The notes below the pieces were generated by a model. That model was not told where the DNA came from. It searched no databases and saw only the letters and a list, made by a program, of their open reading frames with translations. The position numbers and the translations under genes are program-made. 64,000 bases of DNA from Datura wrightii (lineage: Eukaryota; Streptophyta; Magnoliopsida; Solanales; Solanaceae), in assembly GCA_035772735.1 (NCBI GenBank), contig JASDFA010000007.1, positions 35,804,501 to 35,868,500 of the forward strand. The letters run 5' to 3'. Positions 9,898 to 21,684 of this stretch are shown one piece after another. How positions within the stretch are numbered: position 1 is the first letter of the stretch; each line of letters begins with the position of its first letter.

Positions 9898-11952
9898 TGT
9901 TGCACGCCGTAAGTTTATATCGTTTAACCGATGTGTGCGTATGTATGTTGAGTGTTTAGGGTACGATGCATATGGAAAAGGGCTCAGGGGATGAGTATAT
10001 AAGCACGGTATCGAGCGAGCAGGAGGTTGGGGCTAGAGGCTGGGCGCATTGGGCACCGTGCCGCGCAGGCCATGCCAGTGCACTGGCAGGTGTGTCCACT
10101 GGCGCACCACGCCCCTTTGCCACCGCCTCAATCATATATAAGTCCCTTCATGTTTGATTAATTCATTTCTAATATTTCCACTCGGTAGAAAATAGAGCAT
10201 GAGCGTCAATTTCATCCATTTTTGTCAAATTATGCTGCTAAACTCCGTTATAACAAGTTCCAGGCCTACGAGGAATGTCCCTACGGTGTTATTTCTTGAA
10301 AATTCTCATGGAGTACCGGAAACCCACTGCATAAGAGTTGTAGAAATCACTTCTAGTTGAGTCCTATGCGGCTACAAGTGGTAGGTAAGCATTTCTACCT
10401 TCTGAACTCTCAGGAATTCATAAGTTTTTCTCGAATAAAATGAAGTTGAGTAATAGTTAATATTATTGAAATATATCGTTATTTCTTGAGTCTTAGTATT
10501 GAAAATAGCCTTATTCTCTCAGCATAGGGATGCAATTTGGTAGGATTGACGGCTACAGGTTGGAACTATTTGGGTAAACGAAAATTGGCATTCGAGGTAG
10601 GTTAAGGCTAACCTCTTCGGCAAGTTATCCCTATCATAGAGTAATATAGCCTATGTATTTCTAAGCAAGTCATAAGCATGTATACTGTGATTAGTTTCTA
10701 TAGATAGTTTGGAGATTTATGTTGATGAGTTCGGTCGGGACTAATCCCACCTAATAAAGCCTTCCGTTGACAAACCTCAAGGTTGTTAGTTGTGTCATTG
10801 CCTATGGGGCTATAGATCACCCAGAGGAGCTATATGATGTTTGACAGGACTATGTTTAGGCCTATACAACCATATAATAGTCCATCCATGAATGGACTTC
10901 TTCATATGCTGTATCGGGTTCACTAACCCTCTGTCGTGCCTTATGTGCCCAGGGTGCAGTCACAGGAGCCCAGAGGGCTCAGAAACAGCTGTAGGAGCCC
11001 AACGGGCTCAGTTACAGACCTAGAAGCCAGGAAAGGTTGGCTATAGTCACCTGTTGAATGATATTGACCATACTAGCGGTATATAGATTGAATTGTACTT
11101 GCCAGGGTTTATAGGGGCTTAGGTAGGTTATTCTGCATTGATTGTACCTTCCAGGTTTATGGGGTCAAGGTAAGGTTCTTGTTTATATACTTAATTGTTA
11201 GCTATACTTCAAGTTGTGAGGCTATTCAGGTTATAACTCTTATCCTTATTGATTACTTTCAGTTTATTTATCAATTCTACTCAGTCATTTTCATTATTGT
11301 CTTACATATTCGGTACATATTTTACTGATGTCCATCTAGGGGGCACTGCATACTTTCCTGCAGGTGTGGATAGACTTGGTTCAGGACCTTCATAGCTATC
11401 ATCCAGGGTTAGCAGTTCATTCAGCTCCTTTTCTCTGGAGTTGATAGTAAGAAAGGTTTGTTCTTCTTGTAGTGCAGCTTTTTGGTAGGTTGGGGCCCTG
11501 TCCCGACCATTATTCCTCTCTTAGAGGCTTGTGGACTACAGTTTTCAGTTGTTGGTTGTTGTTGGTTGTTGTTGGCCATGTGGGGCATATATATGTTATA
11601 TTTTGCATGATGGCCATGTGGGGCCTAGTTTAGCTAGTTAGTTAGCAGCCTTGTCGGCTATAGTATGATTATGACTACATGCTTTCCTTCTGTTACGACT
11701 AGACAGCATGGTGGTCTTGTAGGCCCGTATAGGATCCCTTTATTGTTATGTGGGCTGGGTTAGCTATTTTCATTTACAGGTTTTCTATGTTGCCTTGTTG
11801 GCCCAAGGCTCTTTTTACAGCCGAGATATAGCTGTTTGTTTTCTTGATTTTGAGTTGCCGGTAGGCACCAGAGGTGCATATGCCCAGCCAGTTCATCCCA
11901 GTTCCTAGTGCGGCATTAGGTTCCAATCATGCCACGAAGGTGGGGTGTGACA
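9898..11952 (+). repeat. 5' LTR of the nested Tekay element
   Basis: It starts TGTTGCACGCCGTAAG and ends GGTGGGGTGTGACA. It aligns end to end with 25858-27886, with scattered substitutions and small indels (visibly more than 10% different), so the insertion is old. A TATA box lies at 10135-10142. A short tandem block with GGAGCCCA..GGGCTCAG words lies near 10960-11020. No gene within. Confidence 0.9.
10135..10142 (+). promoter_or_regulatory. TATA box of the 5' LTR
   Basis: TATATAAG lies about 240 bases into the LTR and is preserved at the same place in the 3' LTR (26087-26094). It would set the start of the genomic transcript (U3/R border). Current activity cannot be judged. Confidence 0.6.
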
Positions 11953-11956
11953 AACT

Positions 11957-11968
11957 TGATATCAGAGC
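11957..11968 (+). other. tRNA-iMet primer-binding site
   Basis: TGATATCAGAGC, four bases after the LTR end, matches the initiator-Met site TGGTATCAGAGC at 11 of 12 positions. It fixes the 5' LTR and the plus orientation. Confidence 0.85.
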
Positions 11969-12052
11969 AACATCATATCCTAAGGATTCTGTAAGCTGTG
12001 TCTAGTAGAGTCTTGTCTATGGTTGTGTTGTTCACCACATTCTATAGGCGAC

Positions 12053-12480
12053 ATCAGCATGAGGAAGAAAGAGCGAATCAGGAGCAATGCTAGAGGGCTA
12101 GGCTCACTGATATGTAGATAGAATTTCAGGGTGAACCCAGGCTGCAAATATCAGGTAGGCCATCCATACCTTCACCTCAGTAGCAGCAAAGCAATAGATC
12201 AGATCGTCGCAGATAGTCAGGTCCCAGCAAGAGCTCATGAGCATCAGGTTCCTAGTAGTAGAGGGGATTAGATCAGAGTAGGCCCGCTATAACGTATTGT
12301 AGCATTTGCGTTCGACGGAAAATGGCTCTACTGCTTGTTATACTTGTGGGCAAGAGGTTCATGTGATGAGGGATTGTCCGGCCAGAGATTAGGGTGACTG
12401 GGACCAGCAAAGCAGGTCCTTAGTAGGATCACACGTTCCGACAACTTTGGCAAGGTGCTGACCCTTAGCCTTAGCTGGTA
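12053..12480 (+). pseudogene. gag: Tekay gag relic with intact CCHC zinc knuckle
   Basis: Only the C-terminal tail of gag remains. The usual gag core between primer site and knuckle is gone: about 370 bases where roughly a kilobase is expected. The knuckle at 12336-12377 has all four ligands (C-x2-C-x4-H-x4-C). In-frame stops flank it, for example a TAG directly after the knuckle's PARD residues. Confidence 0.7.
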
Positions 12481-12529
12481 GAGGCAGAGGTAGATCAGGG
12501 GCATTTAGTTTTGAAAGTGGCCTAGATCG

Positions 12530-12990
12530 CACTTACGCCTTACGAGGATTCAGAGTCTTCATTAGAAGTTCTGATAGGTATGCTGGATGATTGCTCTCAC
12601 CCGGTTTATGCTTTAATAGATCCAAGTTCTACCTTGTCTTATGTTACTCCACTAGTGGCACGAAAGTTTAGTATAACACCAGAATTTCTTCAGTGACCAT
12701 TCTCGGTGTCTACACCCATTGATTACTCTATTTATTGCTAAGAGAATTTACTGGGGTTTTACAGTAGAGATTGTTTGTTGCCAGACCTTAGCCGATTTAG
12801 TGGAGCTAGAAATGGTTGGAAATTGTTGATTTTGATATAATTATGGTTATGGATTGGCTAGAGCCATGTCATGCCAATGTGAAGTGTTGAACCAGGACCG
12901 TCCGATTTCACTTTTAAGGGGAGGTAGTGTGAGAATGGGAAGGCAATACAGTTACACCAAAAGGTAGGTTCATATCCTATCTTTAGGCGA
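12530..12990 (+). pseudogene. Tekay aspartic protease relic
   Basis: The chromovirus protease is readable from about 12560: A-L-I-D-P-S-S-T-L-S-Y-V-T-P at 12610-12650, with D-P-S-S in place of the usual D-P/S-G-A. A block matching P-F-S-V-S-T-P follows near 12697-12720. Several stops and at least two frame changes precede the G-M-D-W-L region, which is garbled near 12840-12865. Confidence 0.65.
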
Positions 12991-13040
12991 GAAAGTTGAT
13001 AGTGAAGGGCTATATTTACCATATTATCAGGGTTTAGGAT

Positions 13041-13610
13041 ATGCAAGCAGGAGCCCCGACTCTTCAGTCCATTCCTATGGTTAATAAGTTTATGGATGTG
13101 TTCCTAGATGAGCTTTATGGTATTCCCCAAGAGCGTGAGATCGATTTCTTTATCGACCTGCCACCAGGCATGCAACCTATATCCATCCCCACCATACCAG
13201 ATGACTCCTACCGAGCTGATGGAATTGAAAGAATAGTTGAAAGATCTGCTAGAGAAGGGCTTTGTCAGGCCTAATGCTTTACCGTAGGGTGCACCAGTTC
13301 TGCTTCTGAGGAAGAAATATGGATTCCTACGAATGTGTATAGATTATCGGTAGTTGAATAAAGTTACTATTAAGAATAAATATCCCCTTCCAAGGATAGA
13401 TGATTTGTTTAATCAGCTGTAAGGGCAAAATAGTTCTCCAAGATCGACTTAAGTCAGGGTATCATCAACTGCGGGTCCGGGAGAAAGATATTCCGGAGAC
13501 AGCTTTCAGGACAACGTATGGTCATTTTGAGTTCTTGGTCATGGAGAAATATATTCCGGAGGCAGTTTTTAGGACAAAGATATTCAGGAGACAGCTTCAG
13601 CTAGTATCTG
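13041..13610 (+). pseudogene. Tekay reverse transcriptase, N-terminal half
   Basis: The protease-RT linker and RT entry are readable from 13041 (F-x-D-E-L-x-G-I-P then E-R-E-I-D-F near 13105-13150). The RT finger blocks follow at 13300-13535 (K-K-x-G-F-L-R-M-C-I-D-Y-R, then Y-H-Q-L-R-V-R and F-R-T-x-Y-G-H-x-E-F) across frames with stops near 13272 and 13348. It stops before the catalytic x-x-D-D box at about 13610, where a reverse-oriented element begins. Just before that break a 63-bp stretch is repeated (13481 and 13544). Confidence 0.8.
13481..13605 (+). repeat. In-frame local duplication in RT (63-bp offset)
   Basis: The stretch beginning GAGAAAGATATTCCGGAGAC at 13481 recurs at 13544 (three mismatches in its first 35 bases) and partly again at about 13573. 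The 63-bp spacing is 21 codons, so the frame is kept. It lies against the insertion junction, which suggests repair-associated copying. Confidence 0.75.
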
Positions 13611-14285
13611 CTATCTCAGGTCACCTGCATCCGGTATACATAGTCTACCTTGGTAATTGAGTACTCCATCTCCCCCTTTGGAGAAAGCCTCCACTTCTTT
13701 TCTGAGAACTGCCTCCTTTAGCTTATGCAGTATGGAATCTTCATCCTGCCTTGACTTAACTTCAAACACTAATGAGGAATCTGATCCACTATGCACTACT
13801 TCTTCGCCCTCAGCTGTATCAACCAATAGTACTTCCAACCAAGCTAACCTGTGAATATCCTTTGCTAGTTCTTTTTTGCTCTGTTCAACATAAGCCACGC
13901 TCCCCATAGACATCTTGTTAGGGCATCCCCACCAATTGGCTTTGCCCGGGTGGTACAACACACTCATGTCATAATCCTTCAATCGTTCCAACCACCTTCT
14001 CTAACGAAGATTTAAATCTTTCTTACTGAACACATACTGAAGGCTCTTGTGATCGGTGAAAACATCCACGTGAGCCCCATAAAGGTAATGCCTCTATATT
14101 TTCAACACAAACCCCACTGCTACCAACTCATGGTCATGAGTCGGATGGTTCTTTTCATGATCCTCGAGCTGTCTAGAGGCATAAGCTATCACCTTATCCT
14201 GCTGCATCAGAATGCAACCGAGTCCAACTCTGGAAGCGTCACAATACACTACGAACCCATTTGTTCCTTCTGGCAAGGTTAACAC
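13611..14285 (-). pseudogene. RNase H and integrase linker of the reverse Tekay element
   Basis: On the minus strand the Ty3-type RNase H starts near 14285 with the catalytic first Asp in a V-V-Y-C-D-A-S-x-x-G-L-G context, then A-Y-A-S-R-Q-L and H-E-L-A-like (HELVAV) blocks. The 13991-13611 frame carries Y-H-P-G-K-A-N and the acidic linker ahead of the integrase zinc finger, ending in Q-G-R-L-C. A TAG and frame change separate the two at about 14010-14090. The sequence breaks at 13611 before the H2C2 finger. Confidence 0.85.
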
Positions 14286-14299
14286 TGGAGGGTAGTGAT

Positions 14300-15229
14300 C
14301 GAGTCTTCAACTCCTTAAAACTCTTCTTAGACGCATCTGACCACTGAAATTTCACCTTTTTCTAAATCAACCTAGTTAGAGGAGATGCAATAGAGGAAAA
14401 TCCTTCCAAAAAACATCGATAATAACTGGACGGACCTAAGAAACTTCTGATTTCGGTTGGGGAAGTAGGTCTTGGCCAGCCTTTCACCGTTTCTATCTTT
14501 TGAGGATCTACCTAAATACCCTCACTCGAGACCACGTCACCAAGGAAAGTCACGAACTTCAACCAGAATTCGTATTTCCTGAACTTAGCGAACAACCGGC
14601 GGTCTCTGAGCGTCTGTAGCACTATCCTCAAGTGGTTAGCATGTTCTTCCTTACTTATGGAGTATACCAGAATGCCATCAATGAATACAATGATGAACAT
14701 GTCTAGATATGACTTGAAATCCCTGTTCATCATGTCCATGAAGCTACGGGGGCATTACCACGAATTCATAGTGACCATACCAAGTTCTAAAAGTTGTTTT
14801 TGGTATGTCACATTTTCTAACTCTTAGATGATGATAACTCGACCTAAGATCTACCTTGGAGAAATAGCTGGCTCCCTAAAGCTGATCGAACAAGTCATCA
14901 ATCCTGCGTAGGGGATACCTGTTCTTAATTGTGACCTTATTCAACTGATTATAATTGATACACATTCTAAGGGTACCATCTTTCTTTCACACGAATAATG
15001 CTAGAGCACCCCATGCAGATATGTTGGGCCTGATGAAACCTTTATCAAGAAGGTCTTTTAGCTGCTCCTTCAACTCCTTAAGCTCAGCTGGAGCCATTCT
15101 GTAAGGAGGGATGGAGATGGGCTAAGTTTCTGAAAGAAGGTCTATACCGAAGTCTATTTCCTACTCAAGAGAGACTCCAGGAAGATCTTCAGGAAACATG
15201 TCAGGGAATTCACTGACAACTGCAACTGA
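14300..15229 (-). pseudogene. Reverse transcriptase of the reverse Tekay element
   Basis: Minus-strand RT blocks are readable from about 15180 to 14300. The catalytic box lies in the 14739-14512 frame and reads F-I-D-G-I-L-V-Y-S: the second Asp of the expected F-I-D-D is Gly, which would abolish polymerase activity. Upstream blocks (P-P-Y-R-M-A-P-A-E-L and Y-F-S-K-V-D-L-R) are present near 15110 and 14850, with stops such as the TAG near 15122 and frame changes between blocks. Confidence 0.85.
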
Positions 15230-15715
15230 CTAGATAGTTGGGGTCTCATAGCTGGAATCTTTGACCCGAACTAGATTATAAATACACTCTTTAAAAGTAA
15301 GCTTTCTTTCATTAAGGTAGGAAATAAACTGACCTTTAGGCACTGAACTACTTCCCATCCACTTTAAAATTGGGTCGTTAAGGAACTGAAATTTGACGAC
15401 TCTAACCCTGCAGTTGACTGAGGCATAACCGGAGTGTAACCAATCCATGCCAAGAATGGGATCGAAATCGACCATGTCTAACTCTATGAGATCAGCTAGA
15501 ATGACCTTATTCAAGATTGAGATTGGGCAGTTTCTATACACTCAACTAGCTCTAATTCACTCACCAACTGACGTAGAGACTGAGAATGGTTTTGAGAGGA
15601 CCTCTGGATTGATATCAAGTTGGACAACTACATAGGGAGTCACAAATGATAGTGTGGCACCTGGATCTAGTAGGGCATACACATCTATATGAAAAAGATG
15701 TAACATACCCGTGAT
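15230..15715 (-). pseudogene. Aspartic protease of the reverse Tekay element
   Basis: The minus strand shows the protease active site as L-L-D-P-G-A-T-L-S-F-V-T-P near 15690-15650, the usual Tekay form with Pro before Gly. The 15541-15230 frame then holds L-G-M-D-W-L and R-V-V-K-F, and ends at the RT linker (S-x-E-T-P-T). Two stops at about 15545-15570 separate the halves. Otherwise it is the best-preserved protease in the window. Confidence 0.85.
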
Positions 15716-16868
15716 CACATCAGGTGAGCTCTCCTGATCCTAGCGAGAGGACAAAACATAAAAAGGTTTTTGGCGCTAACTGCCATCCGTACCTAAAGTG
15801 ATGGCCTGCTGGAGCTACTGAAGTGGTAGATTGTGATCTCCACCATCCTGGTGATGGGCATTCTCTGAGCCAGTGGCCTAGCTATCCACACCCAAAGCAA
15901 ACCTCTTTGCCCTGAAGACATTCTCCCTGATGGTTCTTCCCATACTTAGGGAAAGCTGGATAGTGGTTGCTGGCGTTGTAACTCTAGGACTGTGAGCCAG
16001 ATGCTCCACCCTTCCGATCCTTGTGAGGCTGAAATTTAGAGGTATTGGCTAAAGTGGGTGTTGTAGCCTTCTGTTGTTGCTGCTGCTGCTGTGCGCGGCT
16101 ACTACCACCAGACCTCTGGTGGCCATAATCTGATTGGCTAGTCCTATCTCGCCTATTCTCCTGCTCCATGTCTTTTAAGTTTTTTGTCGCAATCTGTTAG
16201 GCATGAATGATGAGGCTGGAGAGGTCAATATCTTTGATGAGCATCGCAGTCCTGCACTCTTTAAGGACCAAGTTTGATACTTTATTAACGAACTTGAGCA
16301 TGTGAGCCCCTGGCTCGGCTACCATCTCCGGAGCATATCTTGACAATCGTGTGAACTCCAGTGCATACTCTTCCACCGTCCGGTTGCCCTATTTCAAATT
16401 CAGGAATTCTTCCACCTTAGCCTCCCTTATCTCCCAAGGGAAGAATGGTCTAGGAAGGCTATTGTGAACTCCTACGACTCCACCGATTTCGCTCTCGCTG
16501 ATCTCCCTTCTTTTCACTGATCGTACCAGATCTGGGCTACCCCTTTCAACTGGTAGGAAGCTAGGTCAGCACTCTCAGTGGATCTAACACCCATAATTTT
16601 TATGGATCCACTCCCACCTTAGATCCATGGAAGGCTGGAGGGTTCATTTGGGTGAAGTCCCAAACTCGAGCAGCTACTACGGACCCATTTGTGTTCACCG
16701 AAACCACCTGCTGGTTCACCTGGTTCATGACTGTCTATGTCAGCAGCTGGATTGCCGTTGTGAACTCTGCTGAGGACACTTAGTCGTCTTGAGGGGCTAT
16801 TGGAGCTGGTGGGGAAGGTCGGTTAGTGCTATTGGCCCTTCTTCTATTTCCTCATCTTAGAGGCATGA
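15716..16868 (-). pseudogene. gag: gag of the reverse Tekay element with CCHC knuckle
   Basis: The minus-strand start is near 16866. The conserved M-N-P-P-x-F-x-G-S block is at about 16665-16635. The gag core follows in several frames to 16200. A Gln run (CAG/CAA repeats, about 16070-16095) and a basic tail lie in the 16169-15984 frame. The zinc knuckle at 15899-15858 keeps all four ligands (C-x2-C-x4-H-x4-C) but has a TAG inside it. Confidence 0.8.
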
Positions 16869-17069
16869 TTTCACTTAAACGAAATAGAGCACAAGTTAGG
16901 AGAACATTTCTACAATTGAACTTCAACGCACGATAAAGAGTATGAACAAAAGGGAGTTTTCCTAATAACATCTTGTAGGCTCCCTATCATAAGTGTGGGG
17001 CGCTTCACACCTATGAAAAGGACTCTATTTGACATGGCTTTCAAACACCTAGGATACTCTAAACCTAGT

Positions 17070-17081
17070 GCTCTGATACCA
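17070..17081 (-). other. tRNA-iMet primer-binding site, perfect match
   Basis: The minus strand reads TGGTATCAGAGC, an exact 12-base match to the initiator-Met site, four bases inside the LTR end at 17086. It proves the orientation of this inner element. Confidence 0.92.
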
Positions 17082-17085
17082 AGTT

Positions 17086-19665
17086 TGTCACGACCCGAGT
17101 CTATACCCTGGACGAGACACGTTACTTGGAGTCACAAGTAACCCCAAGACAACCCATGGTCTATCATAACACTGGTAATCTGAGTAATCACAACAGAAGC
17201 TTAAGTAATAAAACTATTTAAGAAAAACTGAATAATAAAAGCTTATATATCTGAAAGAAAAACTGAAAGTCTGAACCAATGTCTGAAAGCCTTCTACATC
17301 TGATGAGTTGCTGGGACAAGCCCCCAACTAACTCTAAAGTCTATTGAAATGAAAATAACTGAAGAAAAATAAATATTGTCCTCGAAAGATAAGGACTCAC
17401 CACAACAACTGCTTGATATCACCTGAAAAAGATCTACTAACGGTGATGAGGCAGAGAACCTGCGACTGTATCATGATACAATACAACATATAAGGTATGC
17501 AATCAGAATTTTGAATGTATGAGTAAGTAAGAGAAAAATATAACATAAAGAATAAACAACTGAATTGCAATAACATGTAATGACCAACTGTAATACTGAA
17601 ACTGAACAAACTAAAATATAACTAAAATGGTCAAAATTACCCTATTTGATGGTCATAAATATGCCCTGATTCTGAGATACTGATATGAGCTAACTATGCT
17701 GAACTGAACTAAACTGAGTAAATTGAAAATATTCTGAGATGAGCTAAACTGAAACTGTACTGACTAGTGGGAGAGTCTATAACTGACATATAATCACATG
17801 AGCTAGACGTGGAGTCCAATGTATACACCCCATTAGTAGGACCAAATATATCCTTCCAGGGTAGAAAGGCATGAACTGACCCTATCATAAGTCCGGGGCC
17901 ATAGGGCCCATAAAATAACCTACGGTGGCACGCAGTTTTAGGAACCTGGGTCCGCTGGAACCCAAGTCTGCTCAGTGCTAAGTCCTACTCCCACTGGATA
18001 TTCCTAAACTGACTATTGAGCTGATAGCTCGAAACTGGGGCCCAAGACTAAGTTAGGGATATCTATCTAGAAGTACCCTGTGATTCTTATTGGACCAGAT
18101 TCTGAAACTGATATTCAATGACTGGCTAGAGCTGCTTATTTTGTAGCATTGTAACCATCTAAAGAACAACTGAAACTTGAGTTGGGGGTTCTATGACTGG
18201 TCAGAGATACTTATCTAGAAGTGTGATAACTGTCTAAAGAACCACTAAAATCCAATATCTGATATCTGAGTCTAATAACTGATAACTGGGAGGCACCATT
18301 GACACCTCAATAAAAGACTGTAGTCAAACTGATCAGCTAACATATATGAATAATACTGAGTATACTGATATTCCGACTAAAGCTGGAGTAGCGTGCAATT
18401 TATTGAGATTTCAACTAGTTTTAACAATATGGGAATCCCCAACACTGATAGAATCAAGAAACAGGAAATAATTAGTCCAATATGCAAGATTCCAATTTAC
18501 TGAACTGAGAAGTTAGGGCTAAATAATTCTACAAGATGCTATTTCCACAAAATTCCTGGAAATTGGGAAAAATATCGCAGCTCATATCATGAATAATATT
18601 TCACTTAAAGTTTATGGAATTCTGTCCGAAAACCTTCTACATTTCAAAACCATAGGGCTATAACTGATAGAGAATTTAGAGATGGTTTTATGGACACATG
18701 GGAAGAACAATTCCCTTGTTGAATTCCCACATACCTGGTGATGAAATTACGGATAGAATCCCTTAAGAATCCGAAAAGAAACTGACTGCCCTAGCTCTTG
18801 CTTTGAGTGTTTCTGAGAGAAATCTTATGAACTAAATTTCTGAAGGAATGAGAGAGGTGAAGAAATTGTTGATTACCCCTGTAAATTCCCTGAAAATAAC
18901 CCAAAATAACATATTTTAGGGATTAAAAAGGTGAGAAATTACAAAAATATCCCTGGGGAAAAATCTGGAAAAACTGCCGTCAGGGGACCAATGGGTCACT
19001 CAACAAGTCATTGGTTGAGACTACGACTAGTTGGGGCCAGTCGTTGGTCCTGAGACCTGGGATCTAGGCTTATTGGAACTGACAACAAGAGGTACCACCA
19101 CTCGTTGGATAAACCAATGGGTCTTTGGTTCCTCCCGTGGTTACTAGATGAGAAATGCTGGGAGGCTTGACAATGGGCAACACAAAAACTCGTTGGTAAA
19201 CCGAACGGGTCGTTGTGTCGAGTTGTAACCTCCACTAGAGAAATTATTAAAATCCCTAACTCGACACAATGGGTGGTCACAATGACTTGTTGTGTGATAT
19301 AACGGGTCATTGCTACCACTCATTTCTGATGAAGGTTTCTGGGAATCCCAACTAACGACTCACACCACGAGTCATTGTATGACACGACGACTCGTTGGTT
19401 GAGTTATGGGGTCCTAGAAGAGGGAAATTTGAGCTAGGGACCAATGAGTAACAGGATGACTTATTGATTCTTACAACAGGTAGTTCCATGTCCAATTGGT
19501 TCCCGAAGGACCAAACAGGGCTGACCACGACTGACACAATGAGTCGTTGGAGCTGACCATGACTCGTTGTGTTGGTCGTTTTGAGGAAACTTTCTTTTTT
19601 CTGGTTTCTTTTGGATTTTTCTTTCAAGGTCTGAGTTTGGTTTAGGAAAGTTTTAGGGTGTTACA
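17086..19665 (-). repeat. 5' LTR of the reverse Tekay element
   Basis: On the minus strand it runs from TGTAACACC (19665) to GGTCGTGACA (17086), 2580 bases. It shares R/U5 blocks with the LTRs at 4681-6610 and 40888-43082. Its first ~650 bases (18990-19620) are crowded with near-palindromic ACTCGTTGGT / AACGGGTCGTTGTG words. The last 332 bases (19334-19665) are also the LTR part of the tandem array. No gene. Confidence 0.9.
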
Positions 19666-20514
19666 ATACTGGTGGTCTGGAATAAAGAAAGGTGTAGCTG
19701 AGTTTGTAGCACAGTGTCCCAATTGCCAGCACGTAAAGGCTGAACATCAGAAACATGGCGGACTAACTCAGGAGATAGTTGTACCTATATGGAAATGGGA
19801 AACAACTAATATGGACTTTGTGATAGAGTTACCTCGGACCAGGCATAAATTCGACTCCATATGGGTCATCATCAATAGACTGACGAAATCAGCCCACTTC
19901 TTGCCAGCCCGGACTATATTTTCAGTTGAAGATTATGTTTAGTTGTATATCAAGGAAATAGTCCAACTGTTTGGCGTCCCAATATCTATTATTTCCGACA
20001 GAGTGGCACAATTTACTGCTAGATTTTAGAAGTCATCTTAGAAAGGTTTGGGGACGTAGGTTAACTTGAGTACAACTTTCCATCCCCAGACAGATGGTCA
20101 GGCAGAGCGCTTCATTCAGACGCTCGAGGACATGCTATGAGCGTGTGTGCTAGACTTTGGAGGGAGCTAGGATGAGCACCTACCCCTTATTGAGTTCGCA
20201 TACAATAACAGTTATGATTCTGCTATTTAGATGGCGCCTGACGAGGCTTTATATATATATATGGAAATGTAGGTCCCCCATACGATGACTTAAAATAGGG
20301 GAATTGGGGTTTATCATATCTGATATGATCTATTAGTCAAAAGAAAAGGTGAAACTTATCAAAGAACGGTTACTAACATCTTAGAGTCGTTAGAAGTCCT
20401 ATTCTGATGTGCGGCGTAGATACTTGGAGTTTAATGTTGATGATTGGGTATTTCTTAAGGTTTTTCCCATGAAGGGCATGATGAGATTTGGCAAGAAGGG
20501 CAATCTTAGCCCTA
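19666..20514 (+). pseudogene. Outer-element integrase, array copy 1
   Basis: Starts Y-W-W-S-G within the C-terminal side of the zinc finger (C-P-N-C-Q). The core follows with first catalytic Asp in T-N-M-D-F-V, second in I-I-S-D-R, and Glu in D-G-Q-A-E-R-F. Stops include TAG at about 19938 and the three shared by all copies (TAG in the A-R-F-[W] block, TGA in the D-M-L-[R] block, TAG before M-A-P). It ends at the LTR join at 20515. Confidence 0.88.
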
Positions 20515-20841
20515 GGTTTCTGGGAATCCCAACTAACGACTCACACTATGAGCCATTATATCACACAACGACTCATCAGTTAAGTCGTGGGGTCCTAGAA
20601 GAGGGAAATTTGAGATGGGGACCAACGAGTAGGATGGCTTGTTTGTTCTCACAACAGGTCGTTCCATGTCCCGTTGGTTCTCAGAGGACCAAACAGGGAT
20701 GACTGCGACTGACACAATGAGTCGTTGGAGCTGACCACGACTCGTTGTGTTGATCGTTCTAAGGCAACTTTTTTTTCTGGTTTCTTCTGGATTTTTCTTG
20801 CAAGTTCTAAGTTTGGTCTAGGAAAGTTTCAAGGTGTTACA

Positions 20842-21684
20842 ATACTGGTGGTCTGGAATGAAGAAAGGTGTAGCTAAGTTTGTAACACCGTGTCCCAATT
20901 GCCAGCAGGTAAAGGGTGGACATCAGAAACCTGGCGGACTAACTCAGGAGATAGCTGTACTTATATGGAAATGGGAAGAAACTAATATGGACTTTGTGCA
21001 GGATTACTTCGGACTATGCGTAAATTCGACTCAATTTGTGTCATCATCAATAGACTGACAAAATCAACCCACTTCTTGCTAGTCCGGACTACATTATTAG
21101 CCGAAGATTACGCTGAGTTGTATATCAAGGAAATAGTCCAAATGCGTGGTGTCCCAACATCTATATTTCCGATAGACTGGCACGGTCTACTACTAGATTT
21201 TAGAAGTCATCTAAAAAATGTTTGGGGACGTAGGTTAACTTTAGTACAGCTTTCCATCCCTAGATAGACGGTCAGGCAGAGCGCTTCATTCAGATACTCG
21301 AGGACATACTATGAGCGTGTGTGCTAGACTTTGGAAGGAGCTGGGATGAGCACTTACCCCTTATGGAGTTCGCATACAATAACAGTTATCATTCTGCTAT
21401 TTAGATGGAGCCTGACGAGGCTTTATATGTATGGCAATGTAGGCCCCCCATAGGATGGTTTGAAGTAGGGGAATCAGGGTGTATCGGACCTGATATGATC
21501 CATCAGTCAGAAGAAAAAGTGAAACTTATCAAAGAACGGTTACTAACAACTCAGAGTCATCCGAATTCCTATTCCAATGTGAGGCGTAGAGACTTGGAGT
21601 TTAATGTTGATGATTGGGTATTTCTTAAGGTTTTTCTCATGAAGGGCATGGTGAGATTTGGCAAGAAGGGCAAGATTAGCCCTA
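20842..21684 (+). pseudogene. Outer-element integrase, array copy 2
   Basis: The same segment as copy 1, with a small deletion/frameshift near 21000 after the first catalytic Asp and another near 21165 that destroys the second Asp motif. The later part (21405-21788 frame) reads through the G-W-F-E-V-G-E block into the join with LTR sequence, creating a chimeric open frame that is an artefact of the array. It shares the three ancestral stops with its neighbours. Confidence 0.88.

Larger units (their letters stand above)
13611..19665 (-). mobile_element. Second Tekay-type element, reverse orientation, 3' half missing
   Basis: Read on the minus strand: 5' LTR (19665-17086), perfect tRNA-iMet site (17081-17070), gag, CCHC knuckle, protease, RT, RNase H and the start of the integrase linker, ending at about 13611. 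Integrase and 3' LTR are absent. The missing part and the outer element's RNase H/integrase N-terminus were probably lost in one deletion across the left junction. Codon disruption is moderate; several domains read well over 60-120 codons. Confidence 0.85.

Noticed and set aside
9966..10157. 63-codon frame after the Athila protease
   Set aside because: It lies within the Tekay 5' LTR, spanning its TATA box; a similar frame at 25905-26093 is the 3' LTR copy.
11535..11570. GTTGGTT repeats as telomere-like sequence
   Set aside because: The repeat unit is not the plant telomere TTTAGGG; it is a short local repeat in the LTR, absent in the 3' LTR copy.
16070..16095. CAG/CTG repeat as a possible microsatellite locus
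   Set aside because: Short (about eight units, imperfect) and explained as a Gln run in the reverse gag.
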